Assembly (NCBI GenBank): GCA_023627715.1
Contig: JAMAHW010000013.1
Location: 62,001-126,000 of the forward strand
DNA: 64,000 bases
Direction: 5' to 3'
Source: Periconia sp. R9002
Lineage: Eukaryota > Ascomycota > Dothideomycetes > Pleosporales > Periconiaceae
Within the stretch, counting starts at the first letter, position 1, and each line of letters starts with the position of its first letter. Below are positions 1 to 12,063 of the stretch, one piece after another. The position numbers were made by a program, and so were the translations under genes. The notes beneath the pieces are model-generated. The model was not told the DNA's origin. It ran no database searches and saw only the letters and a list, made by a program, of their open reading frames with translations.

Positions 1-645
1 GAATACTTTTTCCCCAAACCCATCACGGCCAAGCCATAATTAAATGTACAACAGTGTACTGTACATCGTGATAGTGGGACAATGCCCTCTCGACTTACTT
101 AGCTGAAATACTTACTGTGTGCTGATATTGATATACATAGATTGCGTGCTTCGTACTCCGATCAATATGTACACCATGGATGGATCTATGGACCTACATG
201 TATCACTCCCATTTCGCCCTTCGCTCAACAGATGGCCCAGTAGCTCTTCAAAGCCATGTATAGCAAGATCCCTGGCGCGCGTTTTGGGAACACACTGTTC
301 CGGCTTCCCATGCTGCCATCATGCACGCGGCCTTTCCATCCGTGCAATTTGCCCCAGCTTGCTGGAACACCGTGAACAAGCTTATCTTGCACGCCCGTCA
401 CTCCGCTTCAGAGTTTCACATCTCTTCTAGAACCTTTCCTTTCTTTCTCCCGCCTTTCCCCCCCTCTGTCATCAGTAGTGCATGTACACCCAATCCATTC
501 TTACGTAGATATACCTATATATCCATATACTACTCATATACTGTCACTCTACTCAGTGGCTGACCAGTCGTGACTGTACTATCGACGGGTTGAATATCGC
601 CCTACCTCTTTCATCGTAACAGCTGGCACATGTAGCAAAGATGGT

Positions 646-1023
646 CTATTCCTCTCTTCCTCTCATTCGAGGGTCAGAACCACGTGCCACCTTCTGGAAG
701 GATGCCGAACGCGGCCATTTTTTGTGTGCGATTTCTATCCACCTAGGACCCAGTTGCTGTTTCTGTATGGTATCAACTATTTCTCCCAACTTATCCTTAC
801 CTTTCCTCACGTTTGCAACTATGCATGAAATACCATCGATTTCAAATGCCATGTTTCTTATATCAATCGCCTCAGGCCGTTGTTTTGGCCTCCACCGCAT
901 AGCACTATCTCGCCGCACCATGACACTGCGGACCTTTTTTTGGAAACCAGTTTTGACCACATAAATTAAAGTGACCGCAAGAATGGCTTCAGCAGGCCAT
1001 AACTGTACAACAGTTTCACTCAT
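646..1023 (-). CDS. Possible hypothetical protein, 125 aa
   Basis: I do not recognise this ORF. It opens with a Met followed by a hydrophobic stretch (about residues 9-23) and then a basic segment rich in Lys and Arg, which would fit a single-pass membrane protein with a soluble tail. It could also be a 3' exon of a gene that includes the ORF at 1485-1895, but I could not find a convincing intron joining the two. No conserved motif is visible, and chance ORFs of this length occur in such sequence, so this is only a candidate. Confidence 0.22.
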   Translation of the reverse strand: MSETVVQLWPAEAILAVTLIYVVKTGFQKKVRSVMVRRDSAMRWRPKQRPEAIDIRNMAFEIDGISCIVANVRKGKDKLGEIVDTIQKQQLGPRWIEIAHKKWPRSASFQKVARGSDPRMRGREE

Positions 1024-1484
1024 TTGAAAGAGATGGGTTTGTCTACCACTGCCTGAATAGATTGCAGTGTTCCACTCTTGAATCCAATCTTCGTGGAGCC
1101 ATCATTAATTCATATGTTACATATCGACTTGGTGATGTTGATCTTCTAAGGTTACTGCTCTAGCTAGCCATCATTTCCCAAACACGTAAAAATGTATTGA
1201 ACGATACAGGTATAATGCCACTGAATTAAATCTCACCGCAAGACAATTCTACGAATGGAGCAATATATTGATATCCAAATTCGAAATTTATAGTAATGTG
1301 TTTCTCAATAAGCTCAAATAAACAGACAGTATCGTGTGAGTTCCCTAAGACGAACAAGCAGTGCCAAGTTCCCACCAACATTCCCTGTCCGCAGCTGCGT
1401 GTTCGTGCACATGAAAAGCAAGTGGCGGTGGTCGTAGGGTTTCGCAGTTGTAGATATTGATTTTGATATAATGGCGGAAGCACG

Positions 1485-1895
1485 TCACGCCCAGGCTACA
1501 GGGTTTTCTGTTATTGAGACACTGATTATGTACTGTTGATCAGTTAACCCTGGCTCTATGTAGCTAACTTTGCACCTGCGATATGCGCATCCAGTATAAA
1601 GAACCTTCTTTTGGTGAACGATTAGGAGGGGTTCTATCTCAACAAAAACAAGATCCAAACACTTCTTGATGAATTCCCTCGATATAGGCCTACTTCGCCC
1701 GTCAACAAAAGATTCAATTAGTGGAAATACTGTAGCTGTATACTTCGAATTCACATCAACAAAAAATACGTGGATAATATCAAGGAAGAATGCCACGCCC
1801 AGGCAAATCATGAGCATAACAGACGCACGAGAACGAAAACGCCTAGGACCATGGAGCGAGTGGCTGGTTTGCTTGCGACATTCTTTCCCTCTCAC
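1485..1895 (-). CDS. Possible hypothetical membrane protein, 136 aa
   Basis: Unrecognised ORF with a basic N-terminus, a strong hydrophobic helix at about residues 27-46, and a mixed-charge C-terminal part. The pattern resembles a small type II membrane protein, but no family motif is visible. It lies 460 bases upstream (in minus-strand reading) of another unrecognised membrane-like ORF, so the two may belong to one intron-containing gene. Neither the start nor the end is supported by anything beyond the open frame. Confidence 0.22.
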   Translation of the reverse strand: MRGKECRKQTSHSLHGPRRFRSRASVMLMICLGVAFFLDIIHVFFVDVNSKYTATVFPLIESFVDGRSRPISREFIKKCLDLVFVEIEPLLIVHQKKVLYTGCAYRRCKVSYIEPGLTDQQYIISVSITENPVAWA

Positions 1896-2331
1896 GAGAT
1901 TTGAATCGTTGTCGCTTATATTTCTGTAGCATCAGTGTGTTCCTCCTAATTATCCACACATCCGACCACAGCTACATGTGTATTCACGTTAGGTATCTAA
2001 AGACTCAACTATCGTATGCGATACAAATTGATTTTGGCCTGATTGTACAATTAGCGCAAAGAATACAATACATACTGGAGGGTCGATGTTATCATGGATG
2101 TCTGCAAAGGCGTTGCGCTAGGCCGCTTTAGCAATAGCTCTCCCGCAATGAACGATCGGGAGTCTATCGGTGGGGAACCTCAAGGCAACCGACCGCCAGT
2201 GCCTATGCCACACAGCCATCTCCACGTACACGTATACGTATACGTTTAAGCATACCTGATACGCCATACACCAAAACTCCCGGGCGACCATAACCACAAA
2301 ACAAAGGCTGAAAGTTTCCACAGGCCCCAGC

Positions 2332-3937
2332 ATGGCTGATGCCAGCGCCGACATAGATATTGCCCAGCTTAGCGAAGAACAGCAACTAGCTCTTCAACAA
2401 TTCACAGCCGTCACGGACCAGGAGCTCAAGGATGCAATCCCACTGCTTCAACGCTGCCAGTGGAACGTTCAGGTATGGTCCATATCCATCTCCCCACCCG
2501 GGTCCCCATTTCGCCGTGAGTCTGCGCTGACCTTGTGTATAGATAGCTATCGCCCGCTTTTTCGATGGCGAGCCCGCTGACGATCCCATAGCCGCCGCCG
2601 CCGTACCCCCACCTCAAGACATCCGGCGGCAAGAAACCCTCCTCAATGGACTTGCCTCGCCCCGTTCTTCCACATCGTCAAGTCGGTTACGAAGAGTGGA
2701 GGCCGCGCCGCGCATAGTTCCACAGCCAGAAAACCAGGTCACCACCCAAGCCCCATTCATCCTCACTCTTCTTCTCGCACCGTTCAATCTCGTATATTCG
2801 CTGTTCTCCAAGTTTTTCAGGTTTACTGGGTGGCTATTCCCCCCATTGACGAGGCTGTTTGCTCCGGCTAGAACTAGGACATCGGCATCGAGGCATGGAG
2901 CGAGTGGTAGGAAAACTTTGAATGCGCGCGACACTGCTGCGCGGTTCATACGCGAGTTTGAGGAAGAGTACGGGGAAAACAATCTTCCATTTTTCGAAAA
3001 TGGGTATGCGCAAGCTTTCGATCTTGCCAAGAAGGATCTCAAGTTCTTCCTCGTAATCTTGGTCTCGCCCGAGCACGATGAAACAACATCGTTCATTCGT
3101 GATACCCTGCTTTCGCAAGAGGTGGTGGACTTTATCCGTAATCCGGACAACAACATCATACTTTGGGCCGGCAATGTACAAGACCCAGAAGCCTACCAAG
3201 TCTCCGCCGCCCTAAAGTGCACAAAGTTTCCTTTTACTGGCGTCATCGTACACACGCCGCAAGTCTCTTCAACATCAATGAGCATTGCAGCGCGCATCGT
3301 AGGCCCGACCCCAGCGAATCAATACATAGCAAAACTCCGTCAAGTCATACAAGCGCATGTGGAACCCTTGAACCGCGTCCGCGCGCAACGGACTGAACAA
3401 CAAACGACCCGCAATATCCGTCAGCAACAAGATAGCGCCTATGAGCGCTCGCTTGCTACGGACAGAGAACGTGCACGTAAGAGGAGGGAGGAAGCAGAGC
3501 GCAAAGCCAAGGAAGAAAAAGAAGCTCTCGAACGTGCCCAAGCCGCCGCAAAGCACGCAGAGAACCTTGCCCAATGGCGCAAATGGCGCGCTTCTTCCCT
3601 CCCCCCCGAACCCACCACAGCCGATACAAAGGATGTTGTGCGCATTAGTCTGCGCATGCCGAATGCAGATCGTGTTATCCGCAAGTTCGCGGCCGACGCG
3701 CATATTGAGGAGCTCTACGCATTTGTCGAATGCTACGACGTGCTTCACTCTGGTGAAATCGATGATGTACCTGAACCTAGCGGTTTTGAACACGAGTATG
3801 GCTTCCAGCTCGTTTCACCAATGCCACGCGAGGTGTATGATGTTAAAGCTGGCGGTACAATCAAAGAGCGGGTAGGTCGGAGCGGGAATTTGATCGTGGA
3901 ACTCACGGATTTGGATTCGGATGACGAGGAAGGCTAA
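2332..3937 (+). CDS. UBX-domain protein, FAF2/Ucp10 type (ERAD)
   Basis: Two exons, 2332-2472 and 2543-3937, joined over a 70-base GT-AG intron, give 511 aa. The order of domains is that of FAF2/UBXD8 and yeast Ubx2: an N-terminal UBA-like segment (about 10-47), a hydrophobic hairpin (about 117-153) that would insert into the ER or lipid-droplet surface, a thioredoxin-like UAS domain (about 185-330), a highly charged coiled coil (about 350-400) and a C-terminal UBX domain (about 417-500). In this family the UBX domain binds Cdc48/p97 and the UBA domain binds ubiquitin, recruiting the segregase to the ER membrane for degradation of misfolded proteins. The first exon ends exactly at an in-frame CAG before GTATGG. 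It is convergent with the Est1-like gene downstream. Confidence 0.9.
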
Positions 3938-4713
3938 GAGCAAAAACAACAAGTGGGTAGGACGACAAGGTATCAAAGGATTTTCTAACAGGATGCAATT
4001 GGATTCATGCGCCCGTGTCTTGCATTGTCAAGGCGTCGGCAGACCAATGAATGGCCGTAGACGCAGGATTGGGGACTTTCCAATCATCACCTTCTGCCAC
4101 CTGTGCCTCCCTTCATCTTATATGGTAGTGGGGTGTATAACTTGAACATATAGAAACATCAAAAGGAGGGTAGACGATTGAATTAGACGCAGAACTCCTT
4201 GATTAATAGCTGGTTAAGAACCAATCTGAACGCATTACATGGCACATCCAATCTAAGCCCCGGAAAAGCAAAAATCTTCCAAATGACCTATCGGTCCACC
4301 AAGTGCTGGAAATTGATCAAGCCATCAGCTCACGCCCTGCAATCATCATTCTTCACATCTCCCCTACCCAACTTGACTCATTTACTCCTTGACCATGTTC
4401 CCATTAGCACCTGCAGGTAACAAGCATACGAAAAATACAGGTCAACCAACACCCAAAACCGGGAAGCTCCCTTGCATCAGATAGGATACGACGTATTTCT
4501 AGTGCATATTTTCCGTCGAGAATAGACCAAAAGAGCCGATGAGGCCGAAGGTTTCAGAGAGTGTGGCAGGTAGCGGTGGACACCAAGCTAAATGACACTA
4601 CGTCTTCAATAAAGACTCAGGGTAAAAAATTCGACCAAGTCTAGCAAACTCGACATTGATTACACTGGGGAGGCAAAGTAACGAGCAGCCAGTCACGGCT
4701 GGGTCACTATTAA
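3938..4713. other. Intergenic, between two converging 3' ends
   Basis: This stretch separates the stop of the UBX gene from the stop of the Est1/SMG7-like gene on the other strand. I see only short chance ORFs and presumably the two 3' untranslated regions. Confidence 0.6.
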
Positions 4714-7468
4714 TCAACCTGCCTGGCCGCCCGGCGGTGTACGTCCATACGAACTGTGCTGCTGTTCAGCATACTGACTGTTCCAACCCATGGATCCCAT
4801 GAGGTTGAGCTCCGTAGTAGCGTCAAAGCCATGATCGTAGTTGTATGTGTTATCTTTCGTATATGTTCCATTGGCACTGTGATTTCCATTGTCGTAAATA
4901 GAATTCCAAGACGAGGAAATAGCAGAGGTTCCCCACATCGCGCCATTCCCTAAGCCCCCAGAGATAGGACGCGTGCCAAGCGTGCTGCCAATGCCATATT
5001 CGTAGCTCCGGGCAGAATTCGCCGAGTCACCTCGAACATGGCTATAAGGTTGCACATTCAACGGAGAACTCCGCAGATCAGGATTGTTTACCACCAAGGG
5101 TGATGCTGGAGCTGGGCTGCCATAGTTTCGGTTCCATATAGAGGCCGAGTTTGATTGCCCGTCAGGAAGTGATGGAAGAGTTGCCGGCCCTCGGACAGAA
5201 GACGAGGATGCTACCCTATTCATTGGGGTCGAAAGAAAGGCCATTCCGGAAGCTGGGGAACCGGACGTCTTCTTGTAATTTTGGACGTTATTTACAAGGT
5301 CGCTTATAGAAAAGGTGGCTAAACCATACGTTGCACCTGAAACCAATGCCGTATCTTCGAATGTCTGCTCGGGCGGAGTCGGTGGTACATTTTCGTCTTC
5401 CTCCGGTAAAGGATCAAGTCCATCATCAACGCCGACTAAATCATCGACCATACGATTCATTGCCGAGTCTTTTGCGAGGGTGGTTGAAGCAGATTCGGAT
5501 GGAGCTGCGACACTGTGCGACGTTTGATCTTCTGCCACTAGGATTTCCGAAGGAAATAATGGAAAGTCCAGGGGTTCCGTAGGTAGCGCTGGGGACCCAA
5601 TGTCGTGGTTGCTCGGGCTTGCAACTGACGGCAAACCAGCTTCTTGATAGATGAATCGAGGACCATCGAGATCAAGAGGAGCTTCGGGGTTTTGTGTAAG
5701 TATTAAGCCATCCACTAGCAGGTCTCTAACCCGCATTAACATTTCCATGTTCGGATGGTTACGTTCAAGTTCAACGCCTTTGGGTTTCATTTCACCGTTG
5801 GCATACCAAACTTTCGATGTCTCTTCGGAAAATAGAGGTTCAAAGCCAATCGTTTCGACATCTTCGTCCAGTAAATAACCATCTTCCGGCAGTTGATCGA
5901 CAGGGAAGCTCGATGCAAGAAGTGTAAGTGTTTCGGCATAGGACCTCCACAGTTCCTGCACTTCGACTTTGGTAAGGGTATCGGCCAGGTTCGCTTGAAG
6001 TACACGCCATAAACGTGCGAACCAGGTACTATACAGGCGGAGCCCCGGAAGGACGCGGCGGGCAACGACAGTGATCTTATCAGAAAGTTGGGGTTCTCGG
6101 TCGCCATTTCGCGTGACATCATGGCCTCCAGAGAGCCGCTCGAGCTCCGGTTGGATGACCTGGAGAAGAGTGAAAAAGGTTTTTACATTCAATCTTAAGA
6201 GATAAAAATATGTTTTCAAGATATTGGGGGGAGGATTGTGTCCTGCATCACCTGTTAGCTAAAAAGACTAGCGACGAACATTATGGAGTGCACCATACCT
6301 TTCATTTGGACAGAGGCAAAGTATTCTGCGGCAAGATTGATCAGAATAATTTTCTGTAAAACCGAGTCTAGCGAATGTTCCTTCAACTCAATAGCAAGAT
6401 GGCTTAGAACCTCCCCCTCGAGTTCATCGTGCTCCTTGAACTCCTCGCCCCTGTAGCATTTGCTATGTAAGCGAACGAACCAAGCAATCAGGGCACGACT
6501 CGCAGCGCTGCCATCTGGAGACTTGTGGTTGTTGATGAGTTCACCCTTCTCCCACGCGTGAACAATCCTCTTAAACTCGACTTCGAGATTTTGTTTAGCC
6601 TGTGGATAGGGGTGCTTGCTCGCGAGGGAGCGGTAGATGTGATAGACAGAACGGAAATGGTTTCCGTCTTCACGGGCTATAACAGCTAACTGGTTGTGCG
6701 AGTGGCCAGAGTCGGGGTAAATCTCAGCGGCCAGGCCGTAGTATCCTATAGCCGGGCCCCAATTGCGGTCCTTGTCGTCACCCAATTCCGTTTCTCGGTA
6801 GCGGGAGAGGTCGCCGAGTTGAATCAAGGTATTGTGACACGATTGCAAGACATGGGTCTTAAGATGGGGGGCAATGGATCGGCGGGAGGACTGACGAGAA
6901 GCATCGTCTTTCCACCCAAGCGCGACTCGTCGGAGCTCGGGAATGCCTTCGAATTGGGCATCCAAATTGAGAATATACTGGCGGTAGAACCGCTGGCTGG
7001 CCTTGATGAATTGCAGATAAGTCTTCTGAAGCTTTCTCAATTCCACCACGCGCTCCTTATGTTTCCTAAACTGAATGGGGTCAATATAGAGTGATTGAGG
7101 GCAGAGTTGTGGGCGAGGCCGTACCACGCGGATTTCCTTGCGCAAGACTGTGTTGACCTTGAGGTGGGCGGCCCACAGTTGCTGCTCGACCTGTTGGGAC
7201 GAAGCATACTCGAAGTCGGCGAAGAGGACGTTCTCGCAGGCGGCGCGGTATCTACCAGAAAGTCAACTCATAATTCGATGGAAGTGAGAGATGCATACTC
7301 AAGCAATAGAGCAGCGAGCTCATGGCAAGGAGCGCTGGTGTCGGCAAGCTTGGATAGCTGCTCCTCGATGTGGCGGGCGCGCCTGAAATCTCTCGTTAGC
7401 ACGGGCGGCAGACAGGCACAGGGCGAAGGGATGGCGTGCCGGTGAAGCTGGTGGCTATTCGCGGCCAT
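4714..7468 (-). CDS. Est1/SMG7-family protein (telomerase/NMD)
   Basis: Three exons, 7468-7299, 7251-6299 and 6251-4714, with two introns of 47 bases each, give 886 aa. The N-terminal part has the 14-3-3-like/TPR fold of Est1 and SMG7. The helical repeat around residues 220-280 has the GYYGLAAEIYPDSGHSHNQ signature, followed by the Est1 DNA/RNA-binding-type helical region. The C-terminal 350 residues are Ser/Pro/Asn-rich and poorly conserved. Family members act in telomerase recruitment (Est1) or in nonsense-mediated mRNA decay by binding phosphorylated Upf1 (SMG7/Ebs1); the sequence alone does not decide which. The start is uncertain: a good branch-acceptor (GCTAAC...TTTCAG) lies inside the first 25 codons, so exon 1 may really begin further upstream. 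Confidence 0.85.
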
Positions 7469-8366
7469 GCCTCGTCTATCAGGACCGGGCAATGCTCATG
7501 CGTGATGCCGGGGTGAGCGAGCAAGGTCAAAGGCAGGCAGGGGGGAATTGAGGGCAGTTGTTGCGGTTGTGGATGGCGTTATCCATGGATTTATCGACGG
7601 CGGCGCTGTGTCGCGCGGGGACAAGCAGCGAGCGGAAGAAGCGAGTGGGAGTGCAAGTGGGAGTGGGCGCCTCCAAGAAAGACGGCTAGGGCAAACAGCG
7701 AGTGGGGAGGCAAAGAGAAACAAACAGCGCGCAAGGCAAGACAAGCTTGCCCTGTTGTTGTTTCTAGTGGTAGAGAGGAGGCGAGGTAAGATAGGCGCGG
7801 GGGAGAAGGGAGAATAGCGGTTGGTGGTGATGATAAGTTGCGTGGTAGTCTTGTCGTGGGTCGTGCACCGGAAATAGGTAAGTACTGTACATTATGTACA
7901 GTTCGACGGCACGCACATGATGGAACGTACCGTATGTCAAACACATGTACATAATACATGTCTACGATACATGCGTTATGCATATGTACATTAGGTAGTT
8001 AGGTAGCTGACCATATATTACTGTGATATATACAGAATGTACATATGTATTGTCTTCCGCACACGTGATTCAGAACTTTGTTGTTTGTCAACCTTCATCC
8101 AGTCATTCATTCACTTACATCAAAGTCTACACATAAGCTCGTCTCATTCGGAATTGATTGCCATCCTCGTCTCTTGAGCTGACAGTGTCAAGCCGCCCAA
8201 GAACAAATCTGGATGCGAAAAACCGAGGACATTTGAACGCTACCTCCATACATATGTACAGACACGACCGAATTCACCACACTCTTGGAATCACTGTGCG
8301 TTTACCCCGTCTCTCACCGCCATCTACATATACCCATTTATACACACGGCCACGTCTACTGTCATC
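7469..8366. other. Divergent promoter region
   Basis: About 0.9 kb between the starts of the Est1-like (-) and ZNF511-like (+) genes. It holds several TGTACAT-type palindromic runs around 7888-8045, a TAGGTAG run near 7993-8008 of the kind seen upstream of other genes in the window, and no convincing coding sequence. It probably contains both promoters and 5' leaders. Confidence 0.5.
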
Positions 8367-9398
8367 ATGGGCACCAAACGCTCACGCCGGGAATCCGTGT
8401 CTTCATCAGAAAACCTATCCTCTCCGCCAGCACTCGGAGAACCCTCGGTAGACACCAAGATCATTCATCTCGAGGCTCATGCAACCAGATCAGATCGCCC
8501 AATCGTCATGAAATGTTCACTGCCACCCCACCTTCCGCTAGAGTTTTCCTCCGTTGAAGACTACGAGGTGCACTACCAGCAGACACACCTGCACCGCTGC
8601 TCGGAATGTTTCTCCAACTTTCCCGATGAACATTTTCTCCACCTACACATCTCTGAGAATCACGATCCTTTCCGGAAAGCCAAAGCTGATCAAGGAGAAA
8701 AGACGGTAATTGCAACTCCTCATTTTGTGTGCCCGCTAGTCTTATTGCTATAGCCCACATGTCTTACGATTTGACTGATTCATATGCCAGTATGCTTGTC
8801 TCATTCCCGATTGCGACCGGTACTGTCATGTTTCCTCTGCCTAGTTGCCCCTCATCATACTAACCTAGACAGTTTGTGCTCAACCCCACAAAAACGGCGG
8901 CTTCATTGCATCGACAAACACCATTTCCCGCGAAATTACGATTTCTTCATCGTGAATGATGGCATTGATCGAAAAGGTTCTATGCTACGATCTCCCCATC
9001 GTCGTCGCTCAAGCACAGTCAATTCGACCGCAGGTAGGAGACGAGGTGACAGTATGAACACCGCCAAGGGTGATGCAATGCAAGTCGTCAACGACGATAG
9101 GAATGAAAGAGATAGAGAAGAAGATGGAGATGGCGCTGAAAACGAGGATCGTGCTAAACGTACGCCTATGAAGCTTCGAGGTCGTGGGGGATTTGGCCAC
9201 CCCAGAGGCAGTAGAAAGGGCGCCGGTACCTCAACCACATCTGCAAAACAAACTGCGCCATCAAAAATAACCACCGAAGAGCTTGCCTCAATGCCTACTG
9301 ATCCTATGGAAAGTCTGGCCTCACGCATGTCGGCCCTACAATTCGTACCTCACAGCCTTTATTCACGTGGTAAAAGAAAAGGGGGGGCTGGTGGCTAG
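8367..9398 (+). CDS. C2H2 zinc-finger protein, ZNF511-like
   Basis: Three exons, 8367-8705, 8791-8819 (29 nt) and 8873-9398, give 297 aa. Two zinc fingers are visible: C-x2-C-x12-H-x4-H with the core HRCSECFSNFPDEHFLHLH near residues 75-100, and a second finger assembled across the two introns (YACLIPDCDR joined to LCSTPQKRRLHCIDKHH). This pair, followed by a charged, Arg/Gly-rich tail, is the pattern of ZNF511 and its fungal homologues, whose role is not well defined. Both introns have GT-AG ends and the second a clear ACTAAC branch site. It is transcribed divergently from the Est1-like gene. Confidence 0.82.
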
Positions 9399-9864
9399 CT
9401 ATAGGTATGATAGAGAGAATATAGGTCGCTGCTTAAGTCGCAGTGACCAATGGTCATCATCCATCATGGGCCTGCCCGTTACCTGCTTCCCTTTCTCCCT
9501 CTTCTGCCGCTCACAGGCGACAATTTCGTCAATCACGAACAGCGTGTCCTTGTGATATATCGAAATTGCTTGTTTACATTGTCCAGCAGTATGCAGATCT
9601 CTACGACCACCTTTCAATTTGGTTGTAATTTATTACTCCGCGTTAAAGCTTCCCTGTCACTAACACTGGTCAACGTATAGAACCGGTTGATCACTCAAAG
9701 ACCCCACACAAGGCTGTGCTCCACATCTCTCAAATTAGCTAAACCATGGATGCCGCTATAGCACTGGTCGGCAAATGATTTAAAGTAGCAGTTCCATTTT
9801 CTGTGACTGACGACTTCTCCTTTTTTTTCCAGTGTCCATCTCAAACTAGACACCATCTACCAAA
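9399..9864. other. Intergenic spacer
   Basis: No coding sequence is supported. The final 60 bases are C/T-rich before the start codon at 9865, as is usual for fungal core promoters. Confidence 0.5.
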
Positions 9865-11041
9865 ATGCGATACACTGTGGGGAAAGCGTTGGCGATGCTC
9901 GCATCTGCCATACCCATTGTCACTGCAGCAGGGTGCACTCGTGAAGGACTTCTGTCAATTGCAAAGAGCTACGTTGATGCGCAAACACGCGGAAACTTTT
10001 CTAACCTTCAGCTCTCTGCGACAAATTTCACATACCTACAAAACAACAAAGTCTCGGATATCAGCAAGGGTCTTCTGTCCACGGCCTACAAACTCGACCG
10101 TCCGTATACACCCCATGGCATTGCGCGCTGAAAGTTTGATAACCGTCGAAACATTTTGATCCGATTCGACTAACACGTGCGAATGCAGTGACGCGATCTA
10201 CCGCCGACACGGTTGCATGTGCCTCATACACTATGTGGATCAGTTCGACAAGCACCAAACCTGTCGTTGTTGGCACTCAGATCCGACATGCCAACAACGA
10301 CACTTCAACAATCTCCATGATTGACACGATTGCTGCTGCCAGCGGGGATTTGTTTTTCAACGCTACCAAGACACTGGGGTACGCTTCCCCGGGTACGAAG
10401 TAGTATCATAACACCTCGTAGCGTGGCGTTTTGAGACCTTCATCACTCACTTTGTTACCAGTGGTTGAGTTAGGCTGACTTTGTACCCGCGAATTTTAGG
10501 TATGTCAAAGCAGAGGACTGGAGTCATATCAATTCCACAGCTTCGAGACCCTCCAGAGACCTATTGAAGAAAGTCGGAGATGCATATCTAGATATGTGGA
10601 CAGATTCAAAGGCAGCCGATACAATTCCTTGGGGATCACAGTGCGAGCGCGTTGAAGGAAGTGCGTATACCAACCCTTGTGGGCAAAGTCTCCCGCATGG
10701 AGGGAGTGCGAAAGTCAACGGGAATAGACGGTATACAATCTCATCCGATGTTTTGGACTGACCTAACAATGTCGGCTAGCTATGTGATCGATGAAGAAAT
10801 GGGGAGTGTGGATGTACTTTGCGAATTCAGCAGTTTGGGCGCATGGCCAGATTCTCACGAAGTAAGTTGCACCCTGTGAGCAAAGTGACATGTATCATAG
10901 CATAGAAGCTATTCTATGGCTTACATTCCCTAACAAACCGTATGTTATCTGCATAGCACTGACTTTATACCCGCAATTTAGATTAGGATCATCGATGGGA
11001 AGGTCAAATATGTGCATACGATCACCGTGTTGAAGTCGTAA
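9865..11041 (+). CDS. Secreted DUF8021-type protein
   Basis: Five exons, 9865-10099, 10189-10378, 10500-10730, 10780-10861 and 10982-11041, give 265 aa. Residues 1-21 form a signal peptide ending at an Ala-Ala-Gly site before the first Cys. The mature protein matches the pattern of the fungal secreted DUF8021 family: an all-alpha/beta NTF2-like part, the segment [20 protein letters not shown], a Cys-rich loop with GSAYTNPCG, and a C-terminal strand ending [17 protein letters not shown]. The function of this family is unknown; it is common in plant-associated fungi. All four introns are short (50-121 bases) with GT-AG borders, and the frame stays open throughout, so the gene looks intact. Confidence 0.82.
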
Positions 11042-12063
11042 GGGACTGAGTTCGCGTCTCCAATTTCCAGTGTGAGACCTTTGCGACTCTACCACCATGA
11101 CGTCTTTAATTTCCCATCCTCCACCGCCCCGCACCATGACATGTTACACATGTTACACGATCTGTGGGCGAATAGGTGGCTAGTTGTTCTAAGTTTACCA
11201 TTTCAATGATCGGCATCTCTCTGCTACCAAATAAGATCAACCCCTGTAATGCTGTGATATAGTTGTTTTGTTTTTCGTGCTTGCTTCTTTCTTTCCTCAC
11301 GTTCCGCTACCCGTCTTAGGACTCGCGGATCGCATGGCTTTCTTCAAGCAGCATACGAGGCGTCGATGGAGACGCTAACGATTCATAGCAAAGACGAAGA
11401 TGCATGCACCCATGTGTCCAAATAGCCCATTCTACACTCACCATTTCACATACAGCGCTTTGAGGACTAATTTCTCCTCACTTATTATTTACATTAGGAG
11501 CAAGTACAGAACTGGGAATGTATGTCATAGTATTTTTTGTTCCTTTGTAGTATTACTGCTTCCGAATATCTTTAACAAAGGTACTACATACCCGACGAAA
11601 AGTGTAATGACTTACTAACGCGCCACCGAGTGCGAGATATATTAATACTAGCGTGACACGATGGTAGGTTCTATGTTGTGTAACTCTATTTGCCTTTCGC
11701 GCGGGTATTGATATCTTTTTTCGGTTTTTGTTTTCTCGTCTTCGGCGAAAATCATGCAATGGCCCTGCAGATTTTAATGGAGCAATCAATCATCGTCAGA
11801 CAACCCCAGTACTTGTACCACAATATGACATCCTGCAGTTCCACAGTGCGGTTATGTTGCTCCAAGTACATAAAAACGGAATATCAGCTGTATAGCTGAA
11901 TCGAGCAGCTCCGATTCAAACAAATCCTGCGGATATTAAGATCTTCCTGTTCTTGTTCCCCCAATTTTTTCTCGGTCGTGAGATCTGCTGCAGATGCAAG
12001 CTTCCAGTTTACCCGAGATCAGTTCAAGCTCTGGGAGGCGGTATCCCAATCCTAAGGGCGTCA
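11042..12063. other. Intergenic spacer
   Basis: About 1 kb with only short, composition-poor ORFs on both strands; no family recognised. Contains the promoter of the membrane-protein gene at 12064. Confidence 0.5.

Larger units (their letters stand above)
1..2331. other. Weakly coding 5' segment
   Basis: No gene of a recognised family was found in this segment. It contains short ORFs on both strands; only two minus-strand ones (646-1023 and 1485-1895) have a protein-like composition and are listed separately. The last few hundred bases are presumably the promoter of the UBX gene that starts at 2332. Confidence 0.5.
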
